DNA of 64,000 bases. It comes from an uncultured Eubacteriales bacterium (GTDB lineage: Bacteria > Bacillota > Clostridia > Oscillospirales > Butyricicoccaceae). The notes beneath the pieces are model-generated. The model was not told the DNA's origin. It saw only the letters and a list, made by a program, of their open reading frames with translations, and searched no databases. Numbering within the stretch: position 1 is the first letter of the stretch; each line of letters opens with the position of its first letter. Below, in pieces: positions 8,677-17,057 of the stretch. The stretch is from the NCBI GenBank assembly GCA_910579575.1, contig CAJTUM010000002.1, positions 1 to 64,000 on the forward strand, written 5' to 3'. The translations under genes were made by a program, and so were the position numbers.

Positions 8677-11600
8677 TCATTCGCTCCTACCGTCGTCCGC
8701 CCCCCGGGGGCCGGCCTTGATTTTTTGTTCCGCCTCGTTCAGCTCCAGCTTGAGCAGTTTGGTCACGCCCTGCTCCTGCATAGCCGCGCCGTATAAAATA
8801 TCCGCTCCCTCCATGGCCCCTCGCCGATGGGTAATCAAAATAAACTGAGTCTGGCCGCACAGGGAGCGCAGATAGTCCATATACCGCAGCACGTTGACGT
8901 CGTCCAGCGACGCCTCGATTTCGTCTAAAATGCAAAAGGGGGTGGGCCTGGTTTCCAGAATAGCAAAATACAAGGCGATGGCGGTCAGCGCCTTTTCGCC
9001 GCCGGAGAGCAGAGAGATCACCCGCCGGCTTTTGCCGGGCAGCTCTGCGTGGATTTCAATGCCGCAGTTCAAGATATCCGCCGGGTCCTCCAGCTCCAGC
9101 CAGGCGGCGCCGCCGCCAAACAGCCGGGCGAAGGTCCGGCCAAAATTCCCATTGATTTTTTCAAATTCCCGGGCGAAAATCTGCCGCATATTCTGGGTCA
9201 GCCGGCTGATCACCTGTTCCAAGTCTCCTTTGGCCTGTTCCAGGTCCTGTCGCTGCTCCTCCATGAATGTATATCGTCCGTTCACCCGCTGGTATTCCTC
9301 TACCGCTCCTAAATTGACGGCGCCCAATCCCTTGATTTCCTCTCGAAGTCTAGCGGCTTCCCGCTGGGTTTTGCCCAGGCTTTCCAAAGGCTGACGAATG
9401 GCCTGCGCGGCGGTGGGCGTCAGCTCATAGGCTTCCCACATCCGGTCCAGAATTTGCTTTTCCTCCAGCTCCGCCTGGTTTTTTTTCGCTTCCAACCGGG
9501 CCTGTTCCCGCTCCATGTTCATCAGCCCGTCGTTTTGCTGCTGGGCCTCCTTATCAGCCTTTACCCGCAGCGCTTCAATATCCATCTTCTGCTGAGAGAT
9601 TCTTTCGATTTCCTGTTGTTTTTGTTCCGCCTGGACCAGGAGTTGGCGACGCTGTTCTTCGCCTTGGGCTAGCTCTTGTTCCAGCCGCCGATTGTCCTCC
9701 TCCAGTTGTTGAATGGCTCGAAGCTTTTCGTCGTCTTGTCCGCCCAAAGCCTCCAGCAGCGCCGTCATCTGCTCCGCCCCCTGACGCTGAGCCGCCAGGG
9801 CGCTTCCTTCTCCGACAATCTGCCGCTGCAAGCGCTGGTTTTCCTCGTCCAACGCCGCCGATTGCCCTTCGGCGTCTGCCAGCTCCTGCCGCCTTTGCGC
9901 CCGCCGCTCCTCCAGTTCAGTCAGCGTTCGGCCCAGTTCTTCCAACTGCTCTTCTTGCTGCCGGCGCTCCAGCTGGGCCTGCCGCTGCCGAGCGCCGGAT
10001 TGACGCTGCTCCGCCTGAAGGCTTTCCAGGGCCTGGGCCAGGCTTTCCAGCAACACGGTGCGCTGGCCCTGTTCTGCCCGGAGCGACAGCAGATGATTTT
10101 GAATCTGGCGCAGCTTTTCGCCGGCCTGATTCCGCTCCTCCTCCGTTTCATTCAGCCGCCGGCCCGCCTGAACCGACTGCTCTTCCAAGTCCTGGAGCTG
10201 CTTTTTGAGCTGTTTTTGCTCCTGCCCCAGCCTGCGGATTTCATTGGCCCGAGAGAACATTCCTGCGTTTTTATTCAGGCTGCCGCCTGTCATAGCGCCA
10301 GAGGGATTGATCAGCTGGCCGTCCAGGGTGACGATGCGATAGCGGTAAGAAAACCGCCGGGCCAGGCGGACGGCGCTGTCGATATCCTCCGCCACCGCCG
10401 TGGCGCCCAACAGGCTTTCGGCCAGCGTATCATATTCCGGCTTCCGCCGAACCAGCTGGTCCGCCATAGCCACAAAGCCCGGCTGGCCTTCCAAGGGGCC
10501 TGAATCTGTCTTTCGGCTCCGCAGGGCGGTCAACGGCAAGAAAGTCGCCCGACCCAGATCCCCTTTTTTGAGAAAGAGAATCGCTGCCTTGGCGTCGTCT
10601 TCGTCTTCCGTCACGATATGGGAGACGGCCGCGCCCAGAGCGGTTTCCACTGCCACTGTATATCGATCCTCTGCTTGAAGCAGCCGCGATACCGGCCCCC
10701 GGACGCCGGACAGAGTCCCCTTGTCCGCCGCCTGCAAAACCCGGCGGGCCGCCCGGCTGAAACCCTCGTATTCCCGTTCCAGCCCTTGCAGCAAGGCGGC
10801 TCTATCCTGAGCGGCCGTCAGCCGCCGCCTCAGGTCCTCCGTCTGCCGTGCCAGCAGGCCGGTCTTTTGCCGCCGGTCTTGCCGCTGCGCTTCCAGTCCG
10901 TCCGCCTGCGCTTTCCATCGCTTCTCCTCCGCCTGCCGGCAGGCGATTTCTTGCTCTCCTTGTTCCAATCGGCCTTGCTGCTCTTCCAACCGAATTTGCG
11001 CCCGCTCGATCTCGCCGGCCAGCCCCTGGCCTCGGCTGTCCATCTCGGCCTGGCCGCTGGCCAAAGCGGCCTGTTCCAGTTCCAATCGGCGGCGCCGCTC
11101 CTCCAGCCGCCTCAGCTCTTCTTCCAGCTCTTGCAGCCGGAGAACCGCCTGTTCCCGAGCCAGAGCCGCTTCTTGCCGGCTCTGGGTTAGCAGCCGGTCT
11201 TGCTCCTCCAATTCTGCTAAACGCCCCTCCAACAAGGCCAGTTGCTCCAGCTGCTTTTGCCGCCGCTCTTCAGCCTCTTGCCGCCGACCCGTTTGCTCTG
11301 CCAATTCCGCCTGAAGCCGGCGGGCGTTTTGCCGGTTGTTTTCCAAGTTGGCCTGGGCTACTGCCTGGCGGCTTTGCAGGGCGGACAAGCGGTTTTCCTC
11401 CTCCCGCAGGGCCTGGCGAGCCCCTTCCGCCTCCAGCTCTTTCTGCCGGTTTTGGTCCGCCAATCGCTGGCTCTGGGCGTAAAGCTCCTCCAGCTGCCGG
11501 CGGCGGGCGGATACGCTGCGGCCGGCGTTTTCAAAATCCGTCTGAGCCTTACGGCGGTTTTCGCCCAGCTTTTCCAGCCCGTCCATCCACAGCGAAACCT

Positions 11601-12276
11601 CCAGGGCCCGCAGGTCGTCCCGCAGCAGCAAAAATTTCCGAGCCTGCTCCGCTTGGGTCTTCAGAGGCGCCGCCTGGGCCGCCAACTCGGCCACAATGTC
11701 CCGAATACGGACCAGATTTTCTTCCGTCCCCTCCAGCTTGCGCTCCGCCTCGGCTTTGCGGTAGCGGAATTTGGTGATACCCGCCGCCTCCTCAAAAATC
11801 TCCCGGCGGTCGCCGCCTTTGGCGGCCAATATTTCATCGATGCGTCCTTGGCCGATGACGGAATATCCCTCCCGACCCAAGCCGGTGTCCATCAGCAGCT
11901 CCCGCACATCCTTGAGACGCACTGCCTTTTTATTGATAAAAAATTCGCTTTCTCCCGAACGATAGTACCGCCGGGTCACAGCCACCTGGTCATATTCCAC
12001 CGGCAAGCCGCCTCCCCGGTTGTCCACCGTCAGCGTGGCCTCGCAAAAGCCCAGCGGTTTGCGGCGGGTCGTCCCGCCAAAAATCACGTCTTCCATCCTG
12101 CCGCCCCGGAGGTTTTTAACCGATTGCTCCCCCAGCGTCCAGCGGACGGCGTCTACAATATTGGATTTTCCCGAGCCGTTGGGCCCCACAATGGCCGTCA
12201 CGCCGCTGCTGAAATCGATATGGACCTTGTCCGGGAAAGACTTGAAGCCTTGGATATCAAGAGATCTCAGGTACAA
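8677..12276 (-). CDS. smc: Chromosome segregation protein SMC
   Basis: A 1199-residue SMC ATPase that organises and separates chromosomes with ScpAB. The head has Walker A GPNGSGKS at residues 31-38. Two long coiled coils flank a hinge near 510-660 (GVRGPVSRLL, GGSLNKNAG). The C-terminal head has LSGGEKALTA and FCILDEIEASLDD. I chose a TTG start at 12276: GGAGGTG lies 6 bases upstream and the protein then begins LYLRSLDIQGFKSF, as the family does. The ATG at 12309 lacks a ribosome site. Confidence 0.97.
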   Translation of the reverse strand: MYLRSLDIQGFKSFPDKVHIDFSSGVTAIVGPNGSGKSNIVDAVRWTLGEQSVKNLRGGRMEDVIFGGTTRRKPLGFCEATLTVDNRGGGLPVEYDQVAVTRRYYRSGESEFFINKKAVRLKDVRELLMDTGLGREGYSVIGQGRIDEILAAKGGDRREIFEEAAGITKFRYRKAEAERKLEGTEENLVRIRDIVAELAAQAAPLKTQAEQARKFLLLRDDLRALEVSLWMDGLEKLGENRRKAQTDFENAGRSVSARRRQLEELYAQSQRLADQNRQKELEAEGARQALREEENRLSALQSRQAVAQANLENNRQNARRLQAELAEQTGRRQEAEERRQKQLEQLALLEGRLAELEEQDRLLTQSRQEAALAREQAVLRLQELEEELRRLEERRRRLELEQAALASGQAEMDSRGQGLAGEIERAQIRLEEQQGRLEQGEQEIACRQAEEKRWKAQADGLEAQRQDRRQKTGLLARQTEDLRRRLTAAQDRAALLQGLEREYEGFSRAARRVLQAADKGTLSGVRGPVSRLLQAEDRYTVAVETALGAAVSHIVTEDEDDAKAAILFLKKGDLGRATFLPLTALRSRKTDSGPLEGQPGFVAMADQLVRRKPEYDTLAESLLGATAVAEDIDSAVRLARRFSYRYRIVTLDGQLINPSGAMTGGSLNKNAGMFSRANEIRRLGQEQKQLKKQLQDLEEQSVQAGRRLNETEEERNQAGEKLRQIQNHLLSLRAEQGQRTVLLESLAQALESLQAEQRQSGARQRQAQLERRQQEEQLEELGRTLTELEERRAQRRQELADAEGQSAALDEENQRLQRQIVGEGSALAAQRQGAEQMTALLEALGGQDDEKLRAIQQLEEDNRRLEQELAQGEEQRRQLLVQAEQKQQEIERISQQKMDIEALRVKADKEAQQQNDGLMNMEREQARLEAKKNQAELEEKQILDRMWEAYELTPTAAQAIRQPLESLGKTQREAARLREEIKGLGAVNLGAVEEYQRVNGRYTFMEEQRQDLEQAKGDLEQVISRLTQNMRQIFAREFEKINGNFGRTFARLFGGGAAWLELEDPADILNCGIEIHAELPGKSRRVISLLSGGEKALTAIALYFAILETRPTPFCILDEIEASLDDVNVLRYMDYLRSLCGQTQFILITHRRGAMEGADILYGAAMQEQGVTKLLKLELNEAEQKIKAGPRGADDGRSE

Positions 12277-12312
12277 TGCCGCACCTCCGCAGTTTTCTCC
12301 AGATTTCATTAT

Positions 12313-12341
12313 ATTGTACCAATTTTGCCCCTTCTTTTCAA
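12313..12341 (-). promoter_or_regulatory. Promoter of the smc-ftsY-...-leuS operon
   Basis: Minus-strand TTGAAA (12341-12336) and TACAAT (12318-12313) with a 17-base spacer. The predicted start near 12306 leaves about 30 bases before the TTG start of smc, and would put the upstream ATG at 12309 outside the transcript. That supports the TTG choice. Confidence 0.85.
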
Positions 12342-12381
12342 CGCTTTGTTTTCCTTCTCTCGAAAAAGGCGCAAAAAAAGA

Positions 12382-12413
12382 CGAAAGCGCGGCGTGTCGA
12401 CGCCGCGCTTTCG
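12382..12413 (-). terminator. Intrinsic terminator of the selenoprotein gene
   Basis: A 14-bp GC-rich stem (12382-12395 with 12400-12413) with a 4-base loop, followed on the minus strand by TCTTTTTTT. It isolates the small gene from the smc promoter. Confidence 0.92.
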
Positions 12414-12426
12414 CCCGAAATGAGCG

Positions 12427-12720
12427 TTATTCTACTTCATCCAAAAGGCGAAGCTCTTCAATCAGCTGTTCTGCGTGCTCCGGCCCATCCACCAAATGGG
12501 GCGTATCGTCCACAAACAGCGTGGGCAGCCCGACCCGCCCCTGCTCCCGCATGGCCTCAAAAACCGGATAAGTATCCCGCACCTTCAAAAATTTCCGTAA
12601 ATTTCCAATGCTTCCGGTCACGTCCACAAACGCGAATTTGACATTTTTCTGGGAAAGAACCTCTTTCACCGGGGGACAAGTGCCTCACAGCGGAGAACCA
12701 TATAAAATAATCTTGCGCAT
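12427..12720 (-). CDS. Glutaredoxin-like selenoprotein (in-frame UGA read as selenocysteine)
   Basis: A 97-codon gene whose 12th codon (12687-12685) is TGA in the same frame as the remaining 85 codons. Read as Sec, the N-terminus is MRKIILYGSPLUGTCPPVKE: a beta strand, then a U-G-T-C active site where glutaredoxin-like relatives have C-x-x-C. Downstream the thioredoxin-like fold continues: KFAFVDVTGSIGNLRKFLKV, then VGLPTLFVDD with the cis-proline region. A SECIS-type hairpin follows the UGA. The gene has a perfect promoter, an AGAGGCGG site and a terminator, so it looks functional. A standard gene caller would start at the GTG at 12669 and lose the active site. Selenium use is inferred; the alternative is a recent nonsense mutation. 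Confidence 0.82.
12651..12687 (-). promoter_or_regulatory. Bacterial SECIS element with its UGA codon
   Basis: After the UGA (12687-12685) and 14 bases, the transcript forms GG, a bulged U, a 6-bp helix GAAAGA/UCUUUC with a GGU loop, then CC (12670-12651). A GGU apical loop and a bulged U are the features SelB recognises in the E. coli fdhF element. The UGA-to-loop distance of 23 bases is in the usual bacterial range. Confidence 0.75.
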
Positions 12721-12805
12721 TCTCAAATCCGCCTCTCTGTCGTTTTATCGTTTTCTTCTATATATTCAATATTTCCTATTTGTTTTTCAAATAATCATTG
12801 CCCTT

Positions 12806-12834
12806 ATTATAATCCCAGTCATTTTTCTTGTCAA
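12806..12834 (-). promoter_or_regulatory. Promoter of the selenoprotein gene
   Basis: Perfect minus-strand consensus: TTGACA (12834-12829), 17-base spacer, TATAAT (12811-12806). The predicted start near 12799 gives an AU-rich leader of about 80 bases before the ATG. Confidence 0.92.
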
Positions 12835-12919
12835 GCGTCTATTTCTCATCTCTCCCTGACAGGCTCGGTCCGCTTTGTTTGATTCCGACCAGGAAATTTG
12901 CCGGAAACCCGCTTCGCGC

Positions 12920-12948
12920 TTGCCGCCAAGCGGCGAGAATGCTATAAT
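12920..12948 (+). promoter_or_regulatory. Promoter of the 12986 membrane-protein gene
   Basis: TTGCCG (12920-12925), 17-base spacer, TATAAT (12943-12948). The predicted start near 12955 leaves about 30 bases to the ATG. Confidence 0.8.
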
Positions 12949-12985
12949 AAAAAGCGCGAGGCCGATGAACGGCCGGGAGGAACCC

Positions 12986-13744
12986 ATGAAAAATCCCCTC
13001 AAAAACAAGCTAAAAGCAATGAGTCGGGCCAATGAGGCCCTTTATCTGGATAAAGCCTGCCCGGTCTGCGGCGCCCGGCTGGCCGTCTGTCGCAAGCCCC
13101 AAGGAGCTGGCGATTTTCCCGTCCTCAATCTGGAGGCTCAGCCGGAAGAGTCCGTCTATTATTGCCCCATCTGCCGAAAGTACTTGGATATTGGAGGAGA
13201 ATACGCCCCCTATGCCCCCTGGCGCCATCCCCCTTTCGCCGGAGACGAGCGGCGGTATTATTTTACCAAAGCCTTTGTCAACGGCCGCATTCTGCGGACG
13301 TTGTTTATCCAGGCTTTCGCCGCCCTGTTTATCCTGTTTCCCTTTCTCTATATGGTTCAGGCCCTCTTGAGGAATTTTACTCTGCTCAACTGGGCCGGCG
13401 CGGCGTTCTGCGGCGTGCTTTTATTTGTAAGCGCCTATTTCATGTCCTACTATTACCGGATGTGGCGAGTGGGCCGCCGCTCTTACTTTGAGCTGGGAGA
13501 GAAGGGCTTGATTTTCTGCGACGGCTTGGAAGCGCACTATATCCCCTGGGCCGATTTCCGCCTGGCCGCCGCCGTTCCGCAGGAGGATCAGCCGGATATT
13601 TATACGTTCGATACCGCCAACCAAAGCGTCGTATTCAACTCCAATCTGGAACACTATCAAGATATCGCCTTGCGGACGGCCCGCCGCCTGCGGGACGGCG
13701 ACGTCCCTATCAACCCCCGGCTGCTCTATCAGCTCTATCCATAA
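12986..13744 (+). CDS. Zinc-ribbon membrane protein of unknown function
   Basis: A 252-residue protein I do not recognise. Two CPxC pairs (CPVCG near residue 29, CPIC near 64) suggest a zinc ribbon facing the cytoplasm. Two hydrophobic segments follow near 106-130 and 140-160. The C-terminal 90 residues (YYYRMWRVGRRSYFELGEKG onward) resemble in layout the PH-like or YcxB-type domains that follow two helices in other Firmicute membrane proteins. The start was chosen for GGGAGGAACCC before the ATG. Monocistronic with its own promoter. Confidence 0.75.
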   Translation: MKNPLKNKLKAMSRANEALYLDKACPVCGARLAVCRKPQGAGDFPVLNLEAQPEESVYYCPICRKYLDIGGEYAPYAPWRHPPFAGDERRYYFTKAFVNGRILRTLFIQAFAALFILFPFLYMVQALLRNFTLLNWAGAAFCGVLLFVSAYFMSYYYRMWRVGRRSYFELGEKGLIFCDGLEAHYIPWADFRLAAAVPQEDQPDIYTFDTANQSVVFNSNLEHYQDIALRTARRLRDGDVPINPRLLYQLYP

Positions 13745-13810
13745 CTTGCCGCCAGATTCCCTTCGGGGTTTCTCATAGTATTTCAAATCAAAACAGGAGG
13801 TTCGGAAACC

Positions 13811-15232
13811 ATGGATAAGAAAGAATTTGTCCGCCAGGCTGTGGAGGCCAAGCAGCAGCTGTTTAATCAGATCAGCGACCAGATTTGGCAGTTTGCCGAA
13901 GCGGGCATGAAAGAGTACAAATCCGCCGAATATCTGGAGAAGGCGGCTGCGGACCAGGGCTTTTCAGTGGAAACCGGCGTCGCCGGCATCCCCACCGCCT
14001 TTATCGCCTCTTATGGCTCCGGCAAGCCGGTCATCGCTTTTCTGGGCGAGTTCGACGCTCTGCCCGGCCTGAGCCAAAAGGCCGCCTGCCCCGTTCACGA
14101 CGAGCTGGTCCCCGGCGCTTACGGCCATGGCTGCGGACACAACTGCCTGGGCGCAGCCGCCCTGGCCGCCGCTTCCGCCGTCAAGGAATACATGATTCAA
14201 AACAACGTTGCCGGCACAGTCCGCTATTACGGCTGCCCCGGCGAAGAATATGGCAGCGCCAAGGCTTTTATGGCCCGGGACGGCTTTTTTGACGATGTGG
14301 ACGCCTGCTTCACCTGGCACCCTGGCGACGTCAACCGAGCCTGGGTCAGCAGCAGCTTGGCCAACCTAAGCGTCTTTTTCCGCTTCAAGGGCCGCACAGC
14401 TCACGCCGCCGCCGCTCCTCACCTGGGCCGCTCCGCTCTGGATTCCTGCGAGCTGATGAGCATGGGCGTCAATTACCTGCGGGAACACATCATCCCCGAA
14501 GCTCGGGTTCATTACGCCTATGTGGACGTGGGCGGCAAAGCGCCCAACGTGGTCCAGGACCATGCCGCCGTCCATTATTTCATCCGCGCCCCCAAGGTCG
14601 CCCAAATGATGGAGATTTACGAGCGCATCTGCGACGTGGCCCGGGGCGCCGCTCTGATGGCGGGCACCCAGCTGGAGATTCAGATTCACGAAGGTCTGAG
14701 CGACTATATCCCCAATATCCCCTTGACCAAAGTCATGCAAAAGGCTCTGGAGGAAGTGGGCGCTCCCGTCTTTGACGAAGAGGACAAAAAGCTGGCCGCC
14801 GCCATTCGGGAGAGCCTGACGCCCGATCAGCTGAACGCCGTCAAAGCCCGTTATGCCAACATCCCCGAGCTGGTTCAGCGCATCGAAGAGGGCGCCGTCC
14901 TGTGCGATATCGTTGTGCCCTATCAGGAGGTCGGCGGCGCTATGAGCGGCTCCACCGACGTGGGCGACGCCAGCTACTGCGCCCCCACCGCCCAGATCAA
15001 CATGGCCACCGAGGCCCTGGGAACCCCAGGCCACACCTGGCAGGTGACGGCCCAATCCTGTTCTTCCATCGCCCACAAGGGCAATGAAAAAGCCGCTCAG
15101 GTCATGGCCCTGGCCGCCCTTTACGCCATGGAGGACGCCGATTTGCTGAAGGAGGCCCGGGAATATCTGCTCAAGAGCAACGGCGGCGGCTACAAGTGTC
15201 CCATGCCCGCCGACCTGAAGCCCACTCTGTAA
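13811..15232 (+). CDS. M20 family amidohydrolase (AbgB-like aminobenzoyl-glutamate/dipeptide hydrolase)
   Basis: A 473-residue zinc hydrolase of the M20D group, related to p-aminobenzoyl-glutamate hydrolase subunit B. Metal-site features are GHGCGHNCLG, the catalytic CPGEEYGSAK and WHPGD. Dimerisation-domain sequence FRFKGRTAHAAAAPHLGRSA follows. A late GSTDVGDASY matches the family's C-terminal metal ligand region. The substrate is probably an N-acyl amino acid or folate breakdown product, but the sequence alone cannot settle it. The start follows CAGGAGGTTCGGAAACC. No partner AbgA-type gene is adjacent. Confidence 0.9.
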   Translation: MDKKEFVRQAVEAKQQLFNQISDQIWQFAEAGMKEYKSAEYLEKAAADQGFSVETGVAGIPTAFIASYGSGKPVIAFLGEFDALPGLSQKAACPVHDELVPGAYGHGCGHNCLGAAALAAASAVKEYMIQNNVAGTVRYYGCPGEEYGSAKAFMARDGFFDDVDACFTWHPGDVNRAWVSSSLANLSVFFRFKGRTAHAAAAPHLGRSALDSCELMSMGVNYLREHIIPEARVHYAYVDVGGKAPNVVQDHAAVHYFIRAPKVAQMMEIYERICDVARGAALMAGTQLEIQIHEGLSDYIPNIPLTKVMQKALEEVGAPVFDEEDKKLAAAIRESLTPDQLNAVKARYANIPELVQRIEEGAVLCDIVVPYQEVGGAMSGSTDVGDASYCAPTAQINMATEALGTPGHTWQVTAQSCSSIAHKGNEKAAQVMALAALYAMEDADLLKEAREYLLKSNGGGYKCPMPADLKPTL

Positions 15233-15258
15233 CACAATTTACAAAGCCCTTGCTTTTG

Positions 15259-15290
15259 GCCAAAGCCCGCGTTCTTTTGCGGGCTTTGGC
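15259..15290 (+). terminator. Hairpin after the M20 amidohydrolase gene
   Basis: A 12-bp stem (15259-15270 with 15279-15290) with an 8-base T-rich loop. There is no U tract after it, so it may be a weak terminator or an mRNA-stabilising stem. Confidence 0.5.
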
Positions 15291-15402
15291 TGCGCCGGGC
15301 CTTCTCCCCCGCTTCTCTTGCAAATATAACCGGCATGGCTGAACCAGAGCGAACCCTCTGTTTCAGCCGCCTTGGCTCAATCACAAAAGGAGGAATCCTT
15401 CC

Positions 15403-15870
15403 ATGGAACGTTCCGCCTCTTCTGAGGCCGCTTTGGGCGATTTGCTGGGCTCTGTCAAACCCAATTTGGTTTGCGTGCTGCTTGGCTGTGTTCCCGGCGG
15501 GGCGCTGTGCGTGTTCGTCGCCCCCTTCTTTCAGGCCCTGCTGGGTCAGAGGTCGATGCCCGCGGAGCGCTCTGTTACGATTTTCTTTGTCGTGACGAGC
15601 GTAATCGCCTTGTTTGTCCTGTGGCTGGGCTTGCGGCACCTGCGGGATCGGGCTCATTTCTATCAGCATGGTTTTCAATATTTAGGACATACCTATCTGT
15701 TTTCCGAAATCGGCCCCATCTCCTGGCAGCGCAGCGGCAGCGGTCTGACCCACTTTGCCGATATCACTCACATGACCTTTACCTATCAGGGGAAGACCGT
15801 CCATCTCCGTACCCGGTATCTACAGGATTTATTTTATCAATACCATCGGGTTTACAATCTTTCTCTTTAG
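15403..15870 (+). CDS. Two-helix membrane protein of unknown function
   Basis: A 155-residue protein I do not recognise. Two strong membrane helices lie near residues 22-45 and 60-80 (TIFFVVTSVIALFVLWLGL). A soluble C-terminal part of about 70 residues includes GFQYLGHTYLFSEIGPISWQ and a THMTFTYQGKTVHL strand pattern, reminiscent of small PH-like domains. The ATG follows AAAAGGAGGAATCCTTCC. It may be co-transcribed with the next membrane gene. Confidence 0.7.
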   Translation: MERSASSEAALGDLLGSVKPNLVCVLLGCVPGGALCVFVAPFFQALLGQRSMPAERSVTIFFVVTSVIALFVLWLGLRHLRDRAHFYQHGFQYLGHTYLFSEIGPISWQRSGSGLTHFADITHMTFTYQGKTVHLRTRYLQDLFYQYHRVYNLSL

Positions 15871-15958
15871 CGCAACGCTCGTTTTCCTCCGCCGGCTTGT
15901 TTGCGCGCAAGAATATTGTCTGCGTCCATGACTAAACCCTCCGAAAGGAAGTTGCGAA

Positions 15959-16795
15959 ATGAACGAGTTTCTCCAAAGCAAATATTTCCCTTACGTGGCC
16001 TTCGCCCTATTGGTAGTCGGTATTTTCATCTATGTGACAATTCGGGAAAAGATCAATCTAAAACAAGCGGAAAATGGCGAAGACAAAGAGCGGCTGCGCC
16101 AGGCCATGCTGAAAGCTCTGCCCGGCGAAACCGGGCTCCGGGTGGCCTATGGCCATTGGGAGGACGTGCAGTACCGGGGCCGCACGCGCCGCACTACCTA
16201 TTATTGCTATGGTTTGGCTTTCGATTCCAGCCGGCTTTTCCTCATGCCTCTGCGCTATGAAAAAGATCTGATCGTCCCTCTTCAGCGCCCTGTCTTGCTC
16301 GCCGCCGAATCTCTGGGCATTGCCAAATGCTCCATTCTCAAAGATAAAAACGGCAACGCTCGCCGAGTTCGGACGACGTTGCATGACAAAAATGGCGAAA
16401 AATTTCTGGATCTGGATGTGGATGTGGAAAACACCCGGGACGACCGTTATCATCCGGTGAACATTGTCCAGCCTGAGGAATGCCAGCAGTTCTGCGATTT
16501 GATGGAGTCTATGTGCAGCAAGGTGGAGCGGGAAAACGAGGGGTTGGAAGAACGAATCAACCAAGAAAACGCGGCCAAGCAGGGCAAAACTGCTATAATC
16601 CTTTCCGTTATTGGTCTGGCCCTTTGCTTTGTCTTTCCCTTTGTCTCCATTGTGCTGGGCGGCATCGGTCTGTTTTATGCGCCGAAACCCAAGCAGGTAG
16701 GCCGAGTTGCGCCGCCGCTGATTCTCTCCGCGCTGTCCCTTGTGTTGGGCCTTGTTTTTACCGGCGTAACTGTATATTTTTCCATGACTCTGTGA
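15959..16795 (+). CDS. Three-helix membrane protein of unknown function
   Basis: A 278-residue protein I do not recognise. One membrane helix near residues 9-28 is followed by a soluble domain of about 180 residues. Two C-terminal helices are near 208-235 and 250-275 with PKPKQVGR between them. No catalytic motif is evident. The ATG follows GAAAGGAAGTTGCGAA. It follows the 15403 gene by 88 bases with the same topology theme, so the two may form a small operon. Confidence 0.7.
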   Translation: MNEFLQSKYFPYVAFALLVVGIFIYVTIREKINLKQAENGEDKERLRQAMLKALPGETGLRVAYGHWEDVQYRGRTRRTTYYCYGLAFDSSRLFLMPLRYEKDLIVPLQRPVLLAAESLGIAKCSILKDKNGNARRVRTTLHDKNGEKFLDLDVDVENTRDDRYHPVNIVQPEECQQFCDLMESMCSKVERENEGLEERINQENAAKQGKTAIILSVIGLALCFVFPFVSIVLGGIGLFYAPKPKQVGRVAPPLILSALSLVLGLVFTGVTVYFSMTL

Positions 16796-16865
16796 AGCCC
16801 AAGCAAATCCATCGGGAATTATTGCATTTTCCGATAAATATTATCCGCTCTATTCGATCAAACGA

Positions 16866-16895
16866 TTGGACAAAAGACGCCGCCGGCAGTATACT
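16866..16895 (+). promoter_or_regulatory. Orphan promoter before a short terminated transcript
   Basis: TTGGAC (16866-16871), 18-base spacer, TATACT (16890-16895). No open reading frame follows before the terminator at 16938-16972. Confidence 0.55.
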
Positions 16896-16901
16896 GTTAT
16901 T

Positions 16902-16975
16902 AGCAAATGCAAATGTGAAACCTTTCTTCTAATAGGGAAAAGCCATCCGCTTAACGCACGGATGGCTTTTTTGTC
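16902..16975 (+). ncRNA. Candidate small RNA of about 70 nt
   Basis: A promoter-like pair at 16866-16895 and a strong terminator at 16938-16972 bracket about 70 bases with no coding sequence (the only ATG frame is two codons). The same terminator could instead simply end the 15959 transcript. Promoter-plus-terminator spacing is the only evidence; no known RNA family was recognised. Confidence 0.3.
16938..16972 (+). terminator. Intrinsic terminator
   Basis: A 12-bp stem (16938-16949 with 16959-16970) with a 9-base loop and a TTTTTT run. It ends rightward transcription ahead of the convergent glycosylase gene. Confidence 0.85.
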
Positions 16976-17057
16976 GCGCTCGCAGCGGCCGTATGGCGTT
17001 GCGGGCTTTGCGCTGGGCCGCCTCGGCCCGGCGACCCTTTCTGAGACTATGGGCCGC

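Noticed and set aside
12685..12687. TGA as a simple pseudogene stop or sequencing error
   Set aside because: The frame is intact on both sides, the TGA sits at the redox position, a SECIS-like stem follows at the correct distance and the promoter and terminator are well kept. Kept as a selenoprotein with stated refutation.
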